Assembly: GCF_039537965.1 (NCBI RefSeq)
Contig: NZ_BAABBM010000001.1
Coordinates: forward strand, 434,001-498,000
Direction of reading: 5' to 3'
DNA length: 64,000 bases
Source: Sphingomonas limnosediminicola
GTDB lineage: Bacteria; Pseudomonadota; Alphaproteobacteria; Sphingomonadales; Sphingomonadaceae
Positions 8,652 to 17,078 of this stretch are shown one piece after another. Each line of letters starts with the position of its first letter. The first letter of the stretch is position 1. Both the position numbers and the translations under genes were made by a program. A model generated the notes under the pieces. That model ran no database searches. It saw only the letters and a program-made list of their open reading frames with translations, and was not told the origin of the DNA.

Positions 8652-8699
8652 CTCCCCTTCCGCTCAGGTGGGAGGGGAGCTAACCGCGACGCGGTTTTT
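8652..8699 (+). terminator. tandem hairpins after the decarboxylase gene, second with T-run
   Basis: Eight bases after the stop codon a 10-bp stem (CTCCCCTTCC pairing with GGGAGGGGAG, one GU) is followed by a second hairpin, AACCGC-GAC-GCGGTT, running into TTT. The second is shaped like a rho-independent terminator or attenuator between the decarboxylase and the DHS homologue. The pair also resembles dispersed intergenic palindromes of sphingomonads, so it may be a repeat element. Confidence 0.5.
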
Positions 8700-8778
8700 G
8701 GGGTGAGGCTGTCCCCCGCACGTGAACGACATGCCGTTTCACTAGGCCGCCCTCTGGGCGGCGCCACTGGAGCATGAC

Positions 8779-9861
8779 ATGGAAACGGATACGCTGAACA
8801 AGGTTCAGGAGGCCGAGCGCATCAACGACACGCGCAAGGCCGAGCTTCTCGCCACCCCGATCGAGCACATCGACATCACCAAGTTCGATGCGCGCCCGAT
8901 CATCGATTCGATGGGCAAGATGAGCTTCACCAGCCGCGACCTGTCGCGCGCGACCGGCATCTACAACCAGATGCTCGAGGACAAGGACTGCTCGATCATC
9001 CTGGTGATCGCTGGCTCGACCTCGGCCGGCGGCTGCATGGACCTGTATGCAGAGCTCGTGAAGTCGAACATGGTCGACGCGATCGTCGCCACCGGCGCCT
9101 CGATCGTCGACATGGATTTCTTCGAAGCGCTTGGCCACAAGCACTACCAAGCCAATGAAATTCCTGACGATGATACGCTGCGCTCGCTCTACATCGACCG
9201 CATCTACGACACCTATATCGACGAGCAGCAGTTGCAGGATTGCGACTTCACGATCGGCAAGATCGCCGACAGCCTAGAGCCCAAGGCCTACAGCAGCCGT
9301 GCCTTCATCCGCGAGATGGGCAAGTGGCTGAGCGAGGGTAACGCCAAGAAGCAGGGCAGCCTCGTCCAGCTCGCCTATGAGCATGACGTGCCGATCTTCT
9401 GCCCGGCGTTCGTCGACAGCTCGGCAGGCTTCGGCCTCGTGAAGCACCAGGTTGATGCGATGAAGCGCGGCGGCCACTACATGGTGCTCGACGCGATCGC
9501 CGACTTCCGCGAGCTAACCGACATCAAGATCAAGGCCGGCACCACGGGCCTGTTGATGATCGGCGGCGGCGTGCCGAAGAACTTCACGCAGGACACGGTC
9601 GTCTGCGCTGAAATTCTCGGCCATCACGACGTCGAGGTTCACAAATATGCCGTGCAGATCACCGTCGCCGACGTACGCGACGGCGCCTGCTCCTCGTCGA
9701 CGCTTCAGGAAGCCGCGAGTTGGGGCAAGGTGTCGACCGCGATGGAGCAGATGGTGTTCGCCGAGGCGACTTCGGTACTCCCGCTGCTTGCCAGCGACGC
9801 CTGGCACCGCGGAGCATGGCGCAACCGCGAGAAGCGGCGTTTCGCCAAGCTTTTCGACTAA
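8779..9861 (+). CDS. deoxyhypusine synthase homologue, probably homospermidine synthase-like
   Basis: 360 aa, NAD-dependent aminobutyl transferase family. Motifs include IAGSTSAGGCMDLY (NAD site), ATGASIVDMDF, FCPAFVDSSAGFG, GTTGLLMIGGGVPKNF and the active-site lysine in EAASWGKVST, equivalent to the lysine that forms the enzyme-imine intermediate in eukaryotic DHS. Bacteria lack eIF5A, so bacterial members act on free polyamines. GGAG lies 6 nt before the ATG. Its position behind a decarboxylase that could supply putrescine makes homospermidine synthesis the likely job; a guanidino-polyamine product is an alternative. Confidence 0.88.
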   Translation: METDTLNKVQEAERINDTRKAELLATPIEHIDITKFDARPIIDSMGKMSFTSRDLSRATGIYNQMLEDKDCSIILVIAGSTSAGGCMDLYAELVKSNMVDAIVATGASIVDMDFFEALGHKHYQANEIPDDDTLRSLYIDRIYDTYIDEQQLQDCDFTIGKIADSLEPKAYSSRAFIREMGKWLSEGNAKKQGSLVQLAYEHDVPIFCPAFVDSSAGFGLVKHQVDAMKRGGHYMVLDAIADFRELTDIKIKAGTTGLLMIGGGVPKNFTQDTVVCAEILGHHDVEVHKYAVQITVADVRDGACSSSTLQEAASWGKVSTAMEQMVFAEATSVLPLLASDAWHRGAWRNREKRRFAKLFD

Positions 9862-9903
9862 GCTTTGGTCGGGGGTCGATTGCCAAGCGTAACGAACTGA
9901 AGC

Positions 9904-9938
9904 ACCCTCCCCTTGGACATGTCCAGGGGGAGGGTTTT
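9904..9938 (+). terminator. strong hairpin with T4 tail; its 3' arm is the next gene's ribosome binding site
   Basis: ACCCTCCCC at the 5' side pairs through a TGGACATGTCCA palindrome with GGGGGAGGGT, forming a nearly perfect 14-16 bp stem followed by TTTT. It is a good intrinsic terminator for the upstream gene. The 3' arm GGGGGAGGG (9926-9934) is also the Shine-Dalgarno of the MAPEG gene, 5 nt from its ATG at 9940. Confidence 0.75.
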
Positions 9939-9939
9939 C

Positions 9940-10392
9940 ATGGAATACAGCCCGATACTTGCGCCGGTCGTGGCGCTGGTCGCGTGGTCGCTGATCATGC
10001 TGCTGTGGCTGGCGATTGCCCGTCGCCGTGCGTTCGCGCAGATGGGGATCAGCTGGGGCACCATTCCACGCGGCGCACGCGGCGCCAGCCTCGACGGCAA
10101 GGCGCCTGACGAGACGCAGTGGCCAGCGCACAATTACATGCACCTGATGGAACAGCCGACCCTGTTCTACGCCATCGCGATCACGCTGGCGCTGATGGGA
10201 ATGGGCTATGGCATCAACCTGTGGCTGGCGTGGGGCTACGTCGGCCTTCGGATCGTGCACAGCATCATTCAGTCGACCATCAACATCGTGCCCATCCGCT
10301 TCGCGATCTTCGCGCTTGCGACTCTGTGCCTGCTCGGCATGACCCTACACGCCGGCCTCCGCGTGCTTCACGATTGCGGGATTATCGGCTGA
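9940..10392 (+). CDS. MAPEG family membrane protein
   Basis: 150 aa integral membrane protein with about four hydrophobic helices (near residues 5-25, 70-90, 98-118 and 122-142). The conserved MAPEG pattern around NYMHLMEQPTLFYA and RIVHSIIQSTIN is present. Eukaryotic members handle eicosanoids and glutathione; bacterial ones are mostly uncharacterised. The start at 9940 is fixed by a very strong Shine-Dalgarno that is buried in the upstream terminator hairpin. The end overlaps the convergent RNA methyltransferase gene by 11 bp. Confidence 0.85.
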   Translation: MEYSPILAPVVALVAWSLIMLLWLAIARRRAFAQMGISWGTIPRGARGASLDGKAPDETQWPAHNYMHLMEQPTLFYAIAITLALMGMGYGINLWLAWGYVGLRIVHSIIQSTINIVPIRFAIFALATLCLLGMTLHAGLRVLHDCGIIG

Positions 10393-11548
10393 ACGCTGCG
10401 GCCAGTTCGACATGGGTCGACCAGCGAAACTGGCCGACTGGCTTCACCCAGTCGAGCTTGTAGCCGCCGTCGACCAAGATGCGCGCGTCGCGTGAGAAGG
10501 TCGCGGGATTGCAGCTGACGTAAGCGATCCTGCTGACTCTCGAAGCGGCAAGCGCGGCAATCTGCTCCTCTGCGCCCGCGCGCGGCGGATCGAGGATCAC
10601 AGCGTCGAAGGACGAAAGCTCCTTTGTATCGAGGGGCCGTCGGTAAAGGTCGCGATGCTCAAGCGCCATCGTCGGCGCGGCCCGCTTGAGCGCGGCCGCA
10701 GCGTCGCGCGACGCCTCCGCCGCATATCGGGCCCCTACCGCCAGCGCGAACGTGCCGAGACCCGAGAACAGGTCCGCCGTGCGTGCTCCTGCGCACACTT
10801 GCGCAACGCTGTCTACGAGTGCTCGCTCACCGTCCTCGGTCGCCTGCAGGAAGCCGCCGGATGGGAATGCTACGGCGGTCCCCGAAAGCGTGACAGTCGC
10901 CGCATCCGGTTCGAACATGGTCTCCGGGCCGAGGCCTCTGTCGATCGCCAGCCTCGCGATCGCGTTCGCACCCGCGAATTCGTTCAACGCTTCGATGGCG
11001 TCGAGGCCGTCCGGATCCACGCCCTTGAGCAGCAAGTCCGCGCCTTGATCGACCAAGGTCATGTGCACCTCAGCAGTGCGCCTCGCCGGAAGCAAGGTGG
11101 CGAGCAGCGCCCGCAGCGGCGCGATCAGGGTGAACAGCTCGGGCCTGAGGATATGGCATTCGCGCATATCGACGATCTGGTGCGATTTCGCGGCGTTAAA
11201 GCCGATAACGGCGCCCTTCCCCTCCTTCAACGCCCGCAGCGTTGCGCGGCGGCGGCTTCTGGGCGGAGAAAGATGTGGCTCGCGGATTTCAGCGGCCAGC
11301 TCGTGCTGCGCAAGCGCAGTTTCGACGCGCGAGACCAAATATCCGCGATAGGCCTCGTCATCCGCGTGCTGAAGTTGGCAACCGCCGCACTCGTGGAAAT
11401 GGCGGCACGGCGGCTCCTGGTGATGCGGTCCAGGCGCCAACGCGCCATCTTCGAGCAGGGCGTCTCCAGGCACGCCAAAGGCGACGTGGCGGCCGCTATC
11501 AGTAACGCCGTCTCCCCGCGCGGCGATGCGGACGATCAGCTCGTTCAC
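10382..11548 (-). CDS. class I SAM-dependent RNA (uracil-5-) methyltransferase, TrmA/RumA superfamily
   Basis: 388 aa. It carries the 4Fe-4S ligands of the RlmC/RlmD group (CRHFHECGGCQLQH and a later MREC), the SAM motif ADLFSGLGTFAL, the DPPR motif (ILDPPRAGAE) and the catalytic cysteine in YVSCNPATFSRD. It methylates uridine C5 in rRNA or tRNA; which target is not visible. TrmFO at 30 kb covers tRNA U54, so rRNA is more likely. The GTG start at 11548 overlaps the nnr stop as GTGA, so it is coupled as the last gene of the operon. Confidence 0.9.
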   Translation of the reverse strand: MNELIVRIAARGDGVTDSGRHVAFGVPGDALLEDGALAPGPHHQEPPCRHFHECGGCQLQHADDEAYRGYLVSRVETALAQHELAAEIREPHLSPPRSRRRATLRALKEGKGAVIGFNAAKSHQIVDMRECHILRPELFTLIAPLRALLATLLPARRTAEVHMTLVDQGADLLLKGVDPDGLDAIEALNEFAGANAIARLAIDRGLGPETMFEPDAATVTLSGTAVAFPSGGFLQATEDGERALVDSVAQVCAGARTADLFSGLGTFALAVGARYAAEASRDAAAALKRAAPTMALEHRDLYRRPLDTKELSSFDAVILDPPRAGAEEQIAALAASRVSRIAYVSCNPATFSRDARILVDGGYKLDWVKPVGQFRWSTHVELAAAFSR

Positions 11549-12906
11549 AAATCGGCGATCGCGGCGGGAATGGCCTCGGCGAGGTCGTCTGCAATCATTC
11601 CCGGCCCAGCCAGCTCCGCAGCCCGGCCATGCAGCCATACGCCGGCGCTGGCCGCCTCGAACGCCGGCATGCCGCGAGCCCTTAGCGCAGCAATCATTCC
11701 AGACAGAACGTCGCCAGTTCCCGCGGTCGCAAGCCACGCCGGCGCTGGTGGAGCGAAGCCGAGGCGGCCGTCGGGCGACGCGACGAGCGTGTCAGGACCT
11801 TTAAAGACGACGACCGCGCCGCTGCGGTGTGCAGCCTTAAGCGCTCGCTCAGGCTTTGTGCCTCCAATGTCGCCGAAGAGGCGTTTGAACTCGCCCTCAT
11901 GCGGCGTGATGATGGCATCCTGTCCCTTTAGTCGTTCGGGGTCGCCGAGATACGTGATGCCGTCCGCATCGATCACCTTCGGCGCATGTGACGTTAGCGC
12001 CAGCGTCAGCACCTGCGGAATGTCGCCGAGACCAGGTCCGACGAGCAGGCATCCAATACGCTCGTCATTCACTTCGGCCGTGTCGATTTGGACGATCGCA
12101 GACGGCAGACCGTCAATGGGCCGCGACGTGCTTACCCGGACGTATCCCGCACCACTATGCGCAGCCGCCTTTGCGGCAAGCGCGATTGCGCCCGGCATCT
12201 TGCCGGCAAGGGCGTGCACGAGCCCGCGCGAATATTTGTGACCGCCGGGCTCGAGCACCGGAAACCTGGGAGCAGCTATCTCGTGCCAGTCCGACGACCC
12301 GTCGATTCCGATGTCGGCGAGCACAACACGTCCGCAGCGATGCATCGCGGGGTAGAGCCGGTGCGCTGGCTTCAAGGCGCCGAACGTTACCGTCAAATCG
12401 AACTGCGGGACGTCGCTCAAACATGCGCCACTGTCGCTCGCAGCGCCACTCGGGACGTCGCAAGCCACCCTTATCATTGCTTCATCGAAAAGACGGAGAA
12501 GCCTTTGATTTATCGTCGTGTCGAGCCCACGCTTCAGCCCAGTCCCAAACAGCGCCACGATCAGTAGAGGTGCGGACTTGGTCTCGTCCGACAATGCCTC
12601 CACATCGCCCGCCCACTCGCTTCGCGCCCATTTCGCGGCATTGCTCTGTGAATCCTCGAGTGCTGCCACTCTCACCTGCACGCCGCGGGCAGCAAGATGT
12701 CGCGCGGAGACATAGCCATCGCCGCCATTATTCCCGGGGCCGCAGAGGATCAGCGTCGGCAACGGCCCTGCAAAGCGAAAAGCAGCCTCCGCGAGCGCTG
12801 CTCCCGCCCGCTCCATCAATTGCTCGACGCTCGTGCCGCCGTCGATCGCCGCTTGTTCAGCCGCGCGCATTCGTTCGGCGGTGAGGAGTGGGCGTGCACG
12901 GCTCAT
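11545..12906 (-). CDS. nnr: bifunctional NAD(P)H-hydrate epimerase / ADP-dependent dehydratase
   Basis: 453 aa fusion that repairs damaged NADHX and NADPHX. The N-terminal half is YjeF_N with CGPGNNGGDGYV (epimerase) and the C-terminal half is the ribokinase-like YjeF_C domain with HEGEFKRL, VVFKGPDTLV and the anion-hole motif TAGTGDVLSGMI. Both sets of active-site residues are intact. It sits between ispE and the RNA methyltransferase in one minus-strand operon, with 12 nt to ispE and an overlap to the methyltransferase. Confidence 0.95.
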   Translation of the reverse strand: MSRARPLLTAERMRAAEQAAIDGGTSVEQLMERAGAALAEAAFRFAGPLPTLILCGPGNNGGDGYVSARHLAARGVQVRVAALEDSQSNAAKWARSEWAGDVEALSDETKSAPLLIVALFGTGLKRGLDTTINQRLLRLFDEAMIRVACDVPSGAASDSGACLSDVPQFDLTVTFGALKPAHRLYPAMHRCGRVVLADIGIDGSSDWHEIAAPRFPVLEPGGHKYSRGLVHALAGKMPGAIALAAKAAAHSGAGYVRVSTSRPIDGLPSAIVQIDTAEVNDERIGCLLVGPGLGDIPQVLTLALTSHAPKVIDADGITYLGDPERLKGQDAIITPHEGEFKRLFGDIGGTKPERALKAAHRSGAVVVFKGPDTLVASPDGRLGFAPPAPAWLATAGTGDVLSGMIAALRARGMPAFEAASAGVWLHGRAAELAGPGMIADDLAEAIPAAIADL

Positions 12907-12918
12907 TGCGGCGCGCGT

Positions 12919-13731
12919 CTAGCGCAAGAAGGTCGCCAGGCGCCACCATTCACGCGGGACCCTGTCCCCCGCCTGATCGCGGTTCTCCTCCGTATCGAAC
13001 AGCGCGAAGCAGGTCGCGCCCGATCCCGACATCTGGACGAAGGACGACCCGGGCTGAGCGGCGAGCCACGCGAGCAAGGTCTCGATCTGCGGAACCTGCG
13101 CGATGGCCGGAGCTTGCAGGTCGTTACGGCCGCTCCGCCAGTCCTGAAGAACTCCCCGGTCGATGCCGTCCCAGGCGTCGAACACGCTGGCTGTAGAAAG
13201 CGCCACGCGCGGGTTCACCAGCAGCACTGGCGAGCCGGACACATCGCCTAGATCAACGAGCTGCAATTGATCGCCGGCACCCTCGCCACGCGCTGCCATG
13301 CTCAGCAGGCAGGCAGGCACGTCGCCGCCAAGGCCGGGCGCAACCGCTTGAGCATGCGCCGGGTCAATTCCCCACACTGACGTCAACAGCCGGAGCGCCG
13401 CCCCCGCATCCGCCGAGCCCCCGCCGATCCCGGAAGCCACCGGGAGACGTTTTTCCAGCCTGATCGCCGCGCCGCCGCGCACGCCCGCCCGCTCGGCGAG
13501 CGCTCTCGCCGCTCGAAGTACCAGATTGTCATCGGCATTTCCGAGATCCGCCGCGAATGGCCCCGTCACTTCCAGTGTCAGGCCCCGTGCAGGCTCCGCG
13601 TTTAACCGATCGCCATCCGTGCAGAAGGCAAAGACAGTTTCGATCGCATGACGCCCGTCGGGCATCCTGTGCCTGACGTGAAGTGCAAGGTTGAGCTTGG
13701 CGGGCGCGATTTCCCGGGCGGCTTGGGTCAA
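12919..13731 (-). CDS. ispE: 4-diphosphocytidyl-2-C-methyl-D-erythritol kinase
   Basis: 270 aa GHMP kinase of the MEP isoprenoid pathway. It shows the substrate loop PAKLNLALHV, the ATP loop PVASGIGGGSADAGAALR and the C-terminal MSGSGATCFALF. The frame runs back to 13824, but a TTG at 13731 overlaps the stop of the upstream TPR gene as TTGA and gives the normal length starting just before REIAPAKLNL. Translation is therefore probably coupled to the TPR gene. Confidence 0.93.
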   Translation of the reverse strand: MTQAAREIAPAKLNLALHVRHRMPDGRHAIETVFAFCTDGDRLNAEPARGLTLEVTGPFAADLGNADDNLVLRAARALAERAGVRGGAAIRLEKRLPVASGIGGGSADAGAALRLLTSVWGIDPAHAQAVAPGLGGDVPACLLSMAARGEGAGDQLQLVDLGDVSGSPVLLVNPRVALSTASVFDAWDGIDRGVLQDWRSGRNDLQAPAIAQVPQIETLLAWLAAQPGSSFVQMSGSGATCFALFDTEENRDQAGDRVPREWWRLATFLR

Positions 13732-15392
13732 GGCGCGGCGTTGGATGAGGACAGGCCGTTGAGGAGCTTCGCTTTGACGCGGCCGGCGACGTCGTCCTCG
13801 GCGGTTATCAGTGCCGCATTCCACGCGAACCGCGCCTCATATCGCCGGCCCGACTTAAAGAGAGCGTCGCCAAGATGTTCCTGAATCGCGGCCTGGTCCG
13901 GATCCTTCTCGGCCGCTTTTTGTAGCGTCGCGATCGCATCTTCCATCTTGCCGCGCTTGAACAGCGCCCAGCCGAGCGAATCCGTGATCGAGGCGTCATC
14001 GGGTGCCAGCGCGTTCGCCTTGCGGATCATCGCCTCGGCGGCGTCGAGGTCCTCGCCATGCTCGAGCTTGGAATAACCCATGAAGTTGAGCAGCAGCGGC
14101 TGCTCCGGCGCCAGGGCGAGGGCCTGCGTCAACGCCTGCTTGGTGTCCGGCCAACGGCCCGCCTCTTCAAAGCTGTTCGCCTGAAGCAGCAGCAGTGGCC
14201 AGGTCTGCGGCCTTAGCCCTTGCGCATTCGCTAGCGCGATCGCTCGAGCATATGCGTCGGCCGCCTCATTGTAGCGCTTCATCGACTGATAAACGTCGCC
14301 AAGGCGGGAGTAATCGCCCGACGTCGCGTTCGGCCGGTTGGCGGCCGCAGAAGCGATCGCAAAGGCGTCGTTGTACATCTTGTTTTCGCTGAAGACTCTG
14401 ACCTGTGCATCCTGCACCTGCGATGTCAGGGGATCGTCGCGCGGGATCGATCGCAACAGCGCCAGGGCCTCGGCGGTACGGTTATCGCCTTCCAAGAGCA
14501 AAGCGAGCAGCGTGGTCGCACCGCTGTTCCTGGGATCGGCATATCGCGCGACCTGCACCAGTCCGATTGGCGGCGCCGACCGCTGCAACCGTGCCAAATC
14601 GGCTCCAAATGCCGTCAGCACCTCGCTCAGGGCCTCGGACGCATTGTCGATGCCCGCACCGCTTGTTTTCCCGGCAGCAATACGCTGCCGAGCCCCAGCG
14701 GCCTCCGAGCCCATGCCGTCGATCATCGCCAGCGCTCGCGCGCGATCGCCTGCAGCGAGGAAGCCGTCGGCAAAGGCCAGCCGCAGTCGAATCTCGCGCG
14801 CTCCGGCCGTCCCGATCGCCCGCCGCGCGCTCGGCTCGGCATCGGCGACCCGCTTGAACTTCAGAAGGATGAGCGCGCGCTGCTCAGGCTGTAGCGGGCT
14901 CAGCAACGTGTTGGCGGGAATCTGGTCGATCGCGGCGATCGCCCGGTCAGCATCGCCACGCTCGGCATAATCCCACGCCGTCAGCATAGGCGCGAGGAAG
15001 CTCAGATCAGCGTTCTCGCCGCTGCCCTTTAGCCAAGCCAATGCACGGTCGAGGCGATGCCGCTTCAATTCGTCTGAAGCCAGGAGAAGCCGAGCCTCCG
15101 TTGGCAGCTTCGTCGGCGGCAGCTTCGCAGCGAGACCGAGCGCGAGCTGCATCTGACCTGCGCCGATCGCCTCCGAGAGCGCCTTGCGGGCAATGTCGGC
15201 CGAGTCCGGCTGCGCATCTGCAAGCGCGGCGAAAAGCTCGGCAGAGCGTACATGATTGCCATTCATCGCCGCCGCGCGTGCTTCGACGTAAAGGCGCGCG
15301 GGATCGGTCGACACGATAGCGCTCGCCGGTGCGGGCGCCAGAGCGAGGGCGCCGAGTGCCACGGCACCCAGCCACTTACATGTTCGGATAAT
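13728..15392 (-). CDS. exported TPR-repeat protein
   Basis: About 554 aa. It begins with a signal peptide (IRTCKWLGAVALGALALAPAPASA) and is followed by TPR-like helical repeats to the C-terminus, the clearest being TDSLGWALFKRGKMEDAI and IQEHLGDALFKSGRRYEA. The start is uncertain: the frame is open to 15569 inside the ETF-QO gene, but the signal peptide begins at an ATT at 15392 with GGAGG five nt upstream; the nearest ordinary start is a GTG at 15362, which would remove the basic N-region. The end overlaps ispE (TTGA). It is probably a periplasmic scaffold; partner unknown. Confidence 0.8.
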   Translation of the reverse strand: MIRTCKWLGAVALGALALAPAPASAIVSTDPARLYVEARAAAMNGNHVRSAELFAALADAQPDSADIARKALSEAIGAGQMQLALGLAAKLPPTKLPTEARLLLASDELKRHRLDRALAWLKGSGENADLSFLAPMLTAWDYAERGDADRAIAAIDQIPANTLLSPLQPEQRALILLKFKRVADAEPSARRAIGTAGAREIRLRLAFADGFLAAGDRARALAMIDGMGSEAAGARQRIAAGKTSGAGIDNASEALSEVLTAFGADLARLQRSAPPIGLVQVARYADPRNSGATTLLALLLEGDNRTAEALALLRSIPRDDPLTSQVQDAQVRVFSENKMYNDAFAIASAAANRPNATSGDYSRLGDVYQSMKRYNEAADAYARAIALANAQGLRPQTWPLLLLQANSFEEAGRWPDTKQALTQALALAPEQPLLLNFMGYSKLEHGEDLDAAEAMIRKANALAPDDASITDSLGWALFKRGKMEDAIATLQKAAEKDPDQAAIQEHLGDALFKSGRRYEARFAWNAALITAEDDVAGRVKAKLLNGLSSSNAAP

Positions 15393-17025
15393 TGGGGCCT
15401 CCGCCGCCTTCGGGGGTGACCCAGTTGATGTTCTGGGTCGGGTCCTTGATGTCGCAAGTCTTGCAATGGACGCAATTCTGCGCGTTGATTTGCAGCCGGG
15501 GATCACCGCTCTCTGACTCCACGAATTCGTAGACGCCTGCCGGACAATAACGCTGTTCGGGCCCGGCATATACGGGCAGGTTGATGGCCGTCGGTATGTC
15601 CGCGTCCTTGAGCGTCAGATGAACCGGCTGGTCCTCTTCGTGATTGGTGTTCGAGATGAACACCGAAGAGAGGCGATCGAAGGTTAGCACGCCGTCCGGC
15701 TTCGGATAGTCGATGGGCGCGACGTAGCTCTTCTGCTTCAGCGTCGTGTTGTCGGCCTTGTGCTTGAGCGTCCACGGCACGCCGATCTTCAAATAGTTCA
15801 GCCACAGGTCGAGGCCGGCGTAGAGCGTTCCGATCACTCCGCCCCAGTGCGAGACCGCAGGCTGCGCGTTGCGGACGGTCTTTAGTTCCTTGACGATCCA
15901 GCTCTTGTGCAGCGCTGCCGGATAGGCCTCGAGCACGTCGCCAGACCGGTCGGAAGTTACCGCCGCAAAGGCTGCTTCCGCTGCAAGTATCGCCGATTTC
16001 ATCGCGGTGTGCGTGCCCTTGATCCGGGGCACGTTCACGAAGCCGGCTGAGCAGCCGATCAGCGCACCGCCGGGGAACACCAGTTTCGGGATTGCCTGAT
16101 AGCCTCCCTCATTGATGGCCCGGGCACCGTAGGAGACGCGGCGTCCGCCCTCGATCTCCGCCTTGATCGCCGGATGGGTTTTCCAGCGCTGCATTTCCTC
16201 GAACGGCGAGAGGTAAGGGTTCGAATAATCCAGAGCGACGACAAACCCGAGCGCAACTTGGTTGTTGTCCTGGTGGTAGAGGAAACCCCCGCCCCACGCG
16301 TCCGACAGCGGCCAGCCTTGGGTGTGTATCACTCGCCCGGGTTTGTGTTTCTCGGGAGGAATGTCCCACAATTCCTTGATTCCAAGACCGAATACTTGCG
16401 GGCCACTCTCCTTGCGAAGGTCGAACAGCTCCGTCAGCCTCTTGGTCAGGCTTCCGCGCGCGCCCTCGGCGAAGAGGGTGTAGCGGGCGTGCAGTTCCAT
16501 GCCGGGCTGATAGTCGGCGCGATGGCTACCGTCGCGGGCTATCCCCATGTCGCCGGTCGCGACGCCCTTCACCGATCCGTCCTCGTTGAACAGAATTTCC
16601 GCGGCCGGGAAGCCGGGGAAAATCTCGACCCCCATTTCCTCCGCTTGCCCCGCCAGCCAGCGGCAGAAATTGCCGAGGCTCGCCGTGTAGGTTCCCTTGT
16701 TGTTCATGAAGGGCGGCATCAACCAGTGCGGGAAGGCGAATTTGCCGTTCTTCGACAACACCCAATGGTGGTTCTCGGTTACCGGCACGGTCAGCGGTGA
16801 GCCCTTGTCCTTCCAGTCAGGAATGAGCTCGTTCAGGGCGATCGGATCGATGACTGCGCCCGACAGGATATGCGCTCCGACTTCGCTGCCCTTTTCGAGG
16901 ACGCAAACCGAAAGATCGCGCCCTGCCTCGGTGGCGAGCTGCTTGAGGCGAATGCCGGCCGTCAGCCCCGCTGGGCCTCCGCCGACGATCACCACGTCAT
17001 ACTGCATGGATTCGCGCTGGCTCAT
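15376..17025 (-). CDS. electron transfer flavoprotein-ubiquinone oxidoreductase
   Basis: 549 aa membrane-associated enzyme passing electrons from ETF (fatty and amino acid oxidation) to ubiquinone. The N-terminus has the FAD dinucleotide motif VVIVGGGPAGLTAGIRL, the middle has the quinone-binding region (GCSAGFVNVPRIKGTHTAM), and the C-terminus the 4Fe-4S ligands (RYCPAGVYEF, NCVHCKTCDIKDP). Full length for the family. It is the first gene of the minus-strand operon continuing into TPR, ispE, nnr and the RNA methyltransferase. Confidence 0.96.
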   Translation of the reverse strand: MSQRESMQYDVVIVGGGPAGLTAGIRLKQLATEAGRDLSVCVLEKGSEVGAHILSGAVIDPIALNELIPDWKDKGSPLTVPVTENHHWVLSKNGKFAFPHWLMPPFMNNKGTYTASLGNFCRWLAGQAEEMGVEIFPGFPAAEILFNEDGSVKGVATGDMGIARDGSHRADYQPGMELHARYTLFAEGARGSLTKRLTELFDLRKESGPQVFGLGIKELWDIPPEKHKPGRVIHTQGWPLSDAWGGGFLYHQDNNQVALGFVVALDYSNPYLSPFEEMQRWKTHPAIKAEIEGGRRVSYGARAINEGGYQAIPKLVFPGGALIGCSAGFVNVPRIKGTHTAMKSAILAAEAAFAAVTSDRSGDVLEAYPAALHKSWIVKELKTVRNAQPAVSHWGGVIGTLYAGLDLWLNYLKIGVPWTLKHKADNTTLKQKSYVAPIDYPKPDGVLTFDRLSSVFISNTNHEEDQPVHLTLKDADIPTAINLPVYAGPEQRYCPAGVYEFVESESGDPRLQINAQNCVHCKTCDIKDPTQNINWVTPEGGGGPNYPNM

Positions 17026-17078
17026 GGTCCTCTCGTCGCGGCGGGAACACTATTCGACTCGTCTGCCCTGCCAACTGA

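Noticed and set aside
10655..12241. 528-codon plus-strand frame opposite the RNA methyltransferase and nnr
   Set aside because: Both minus-strand genes have complete catalytic motifs; the antisense product is Arg/Ala-rich without motifs.
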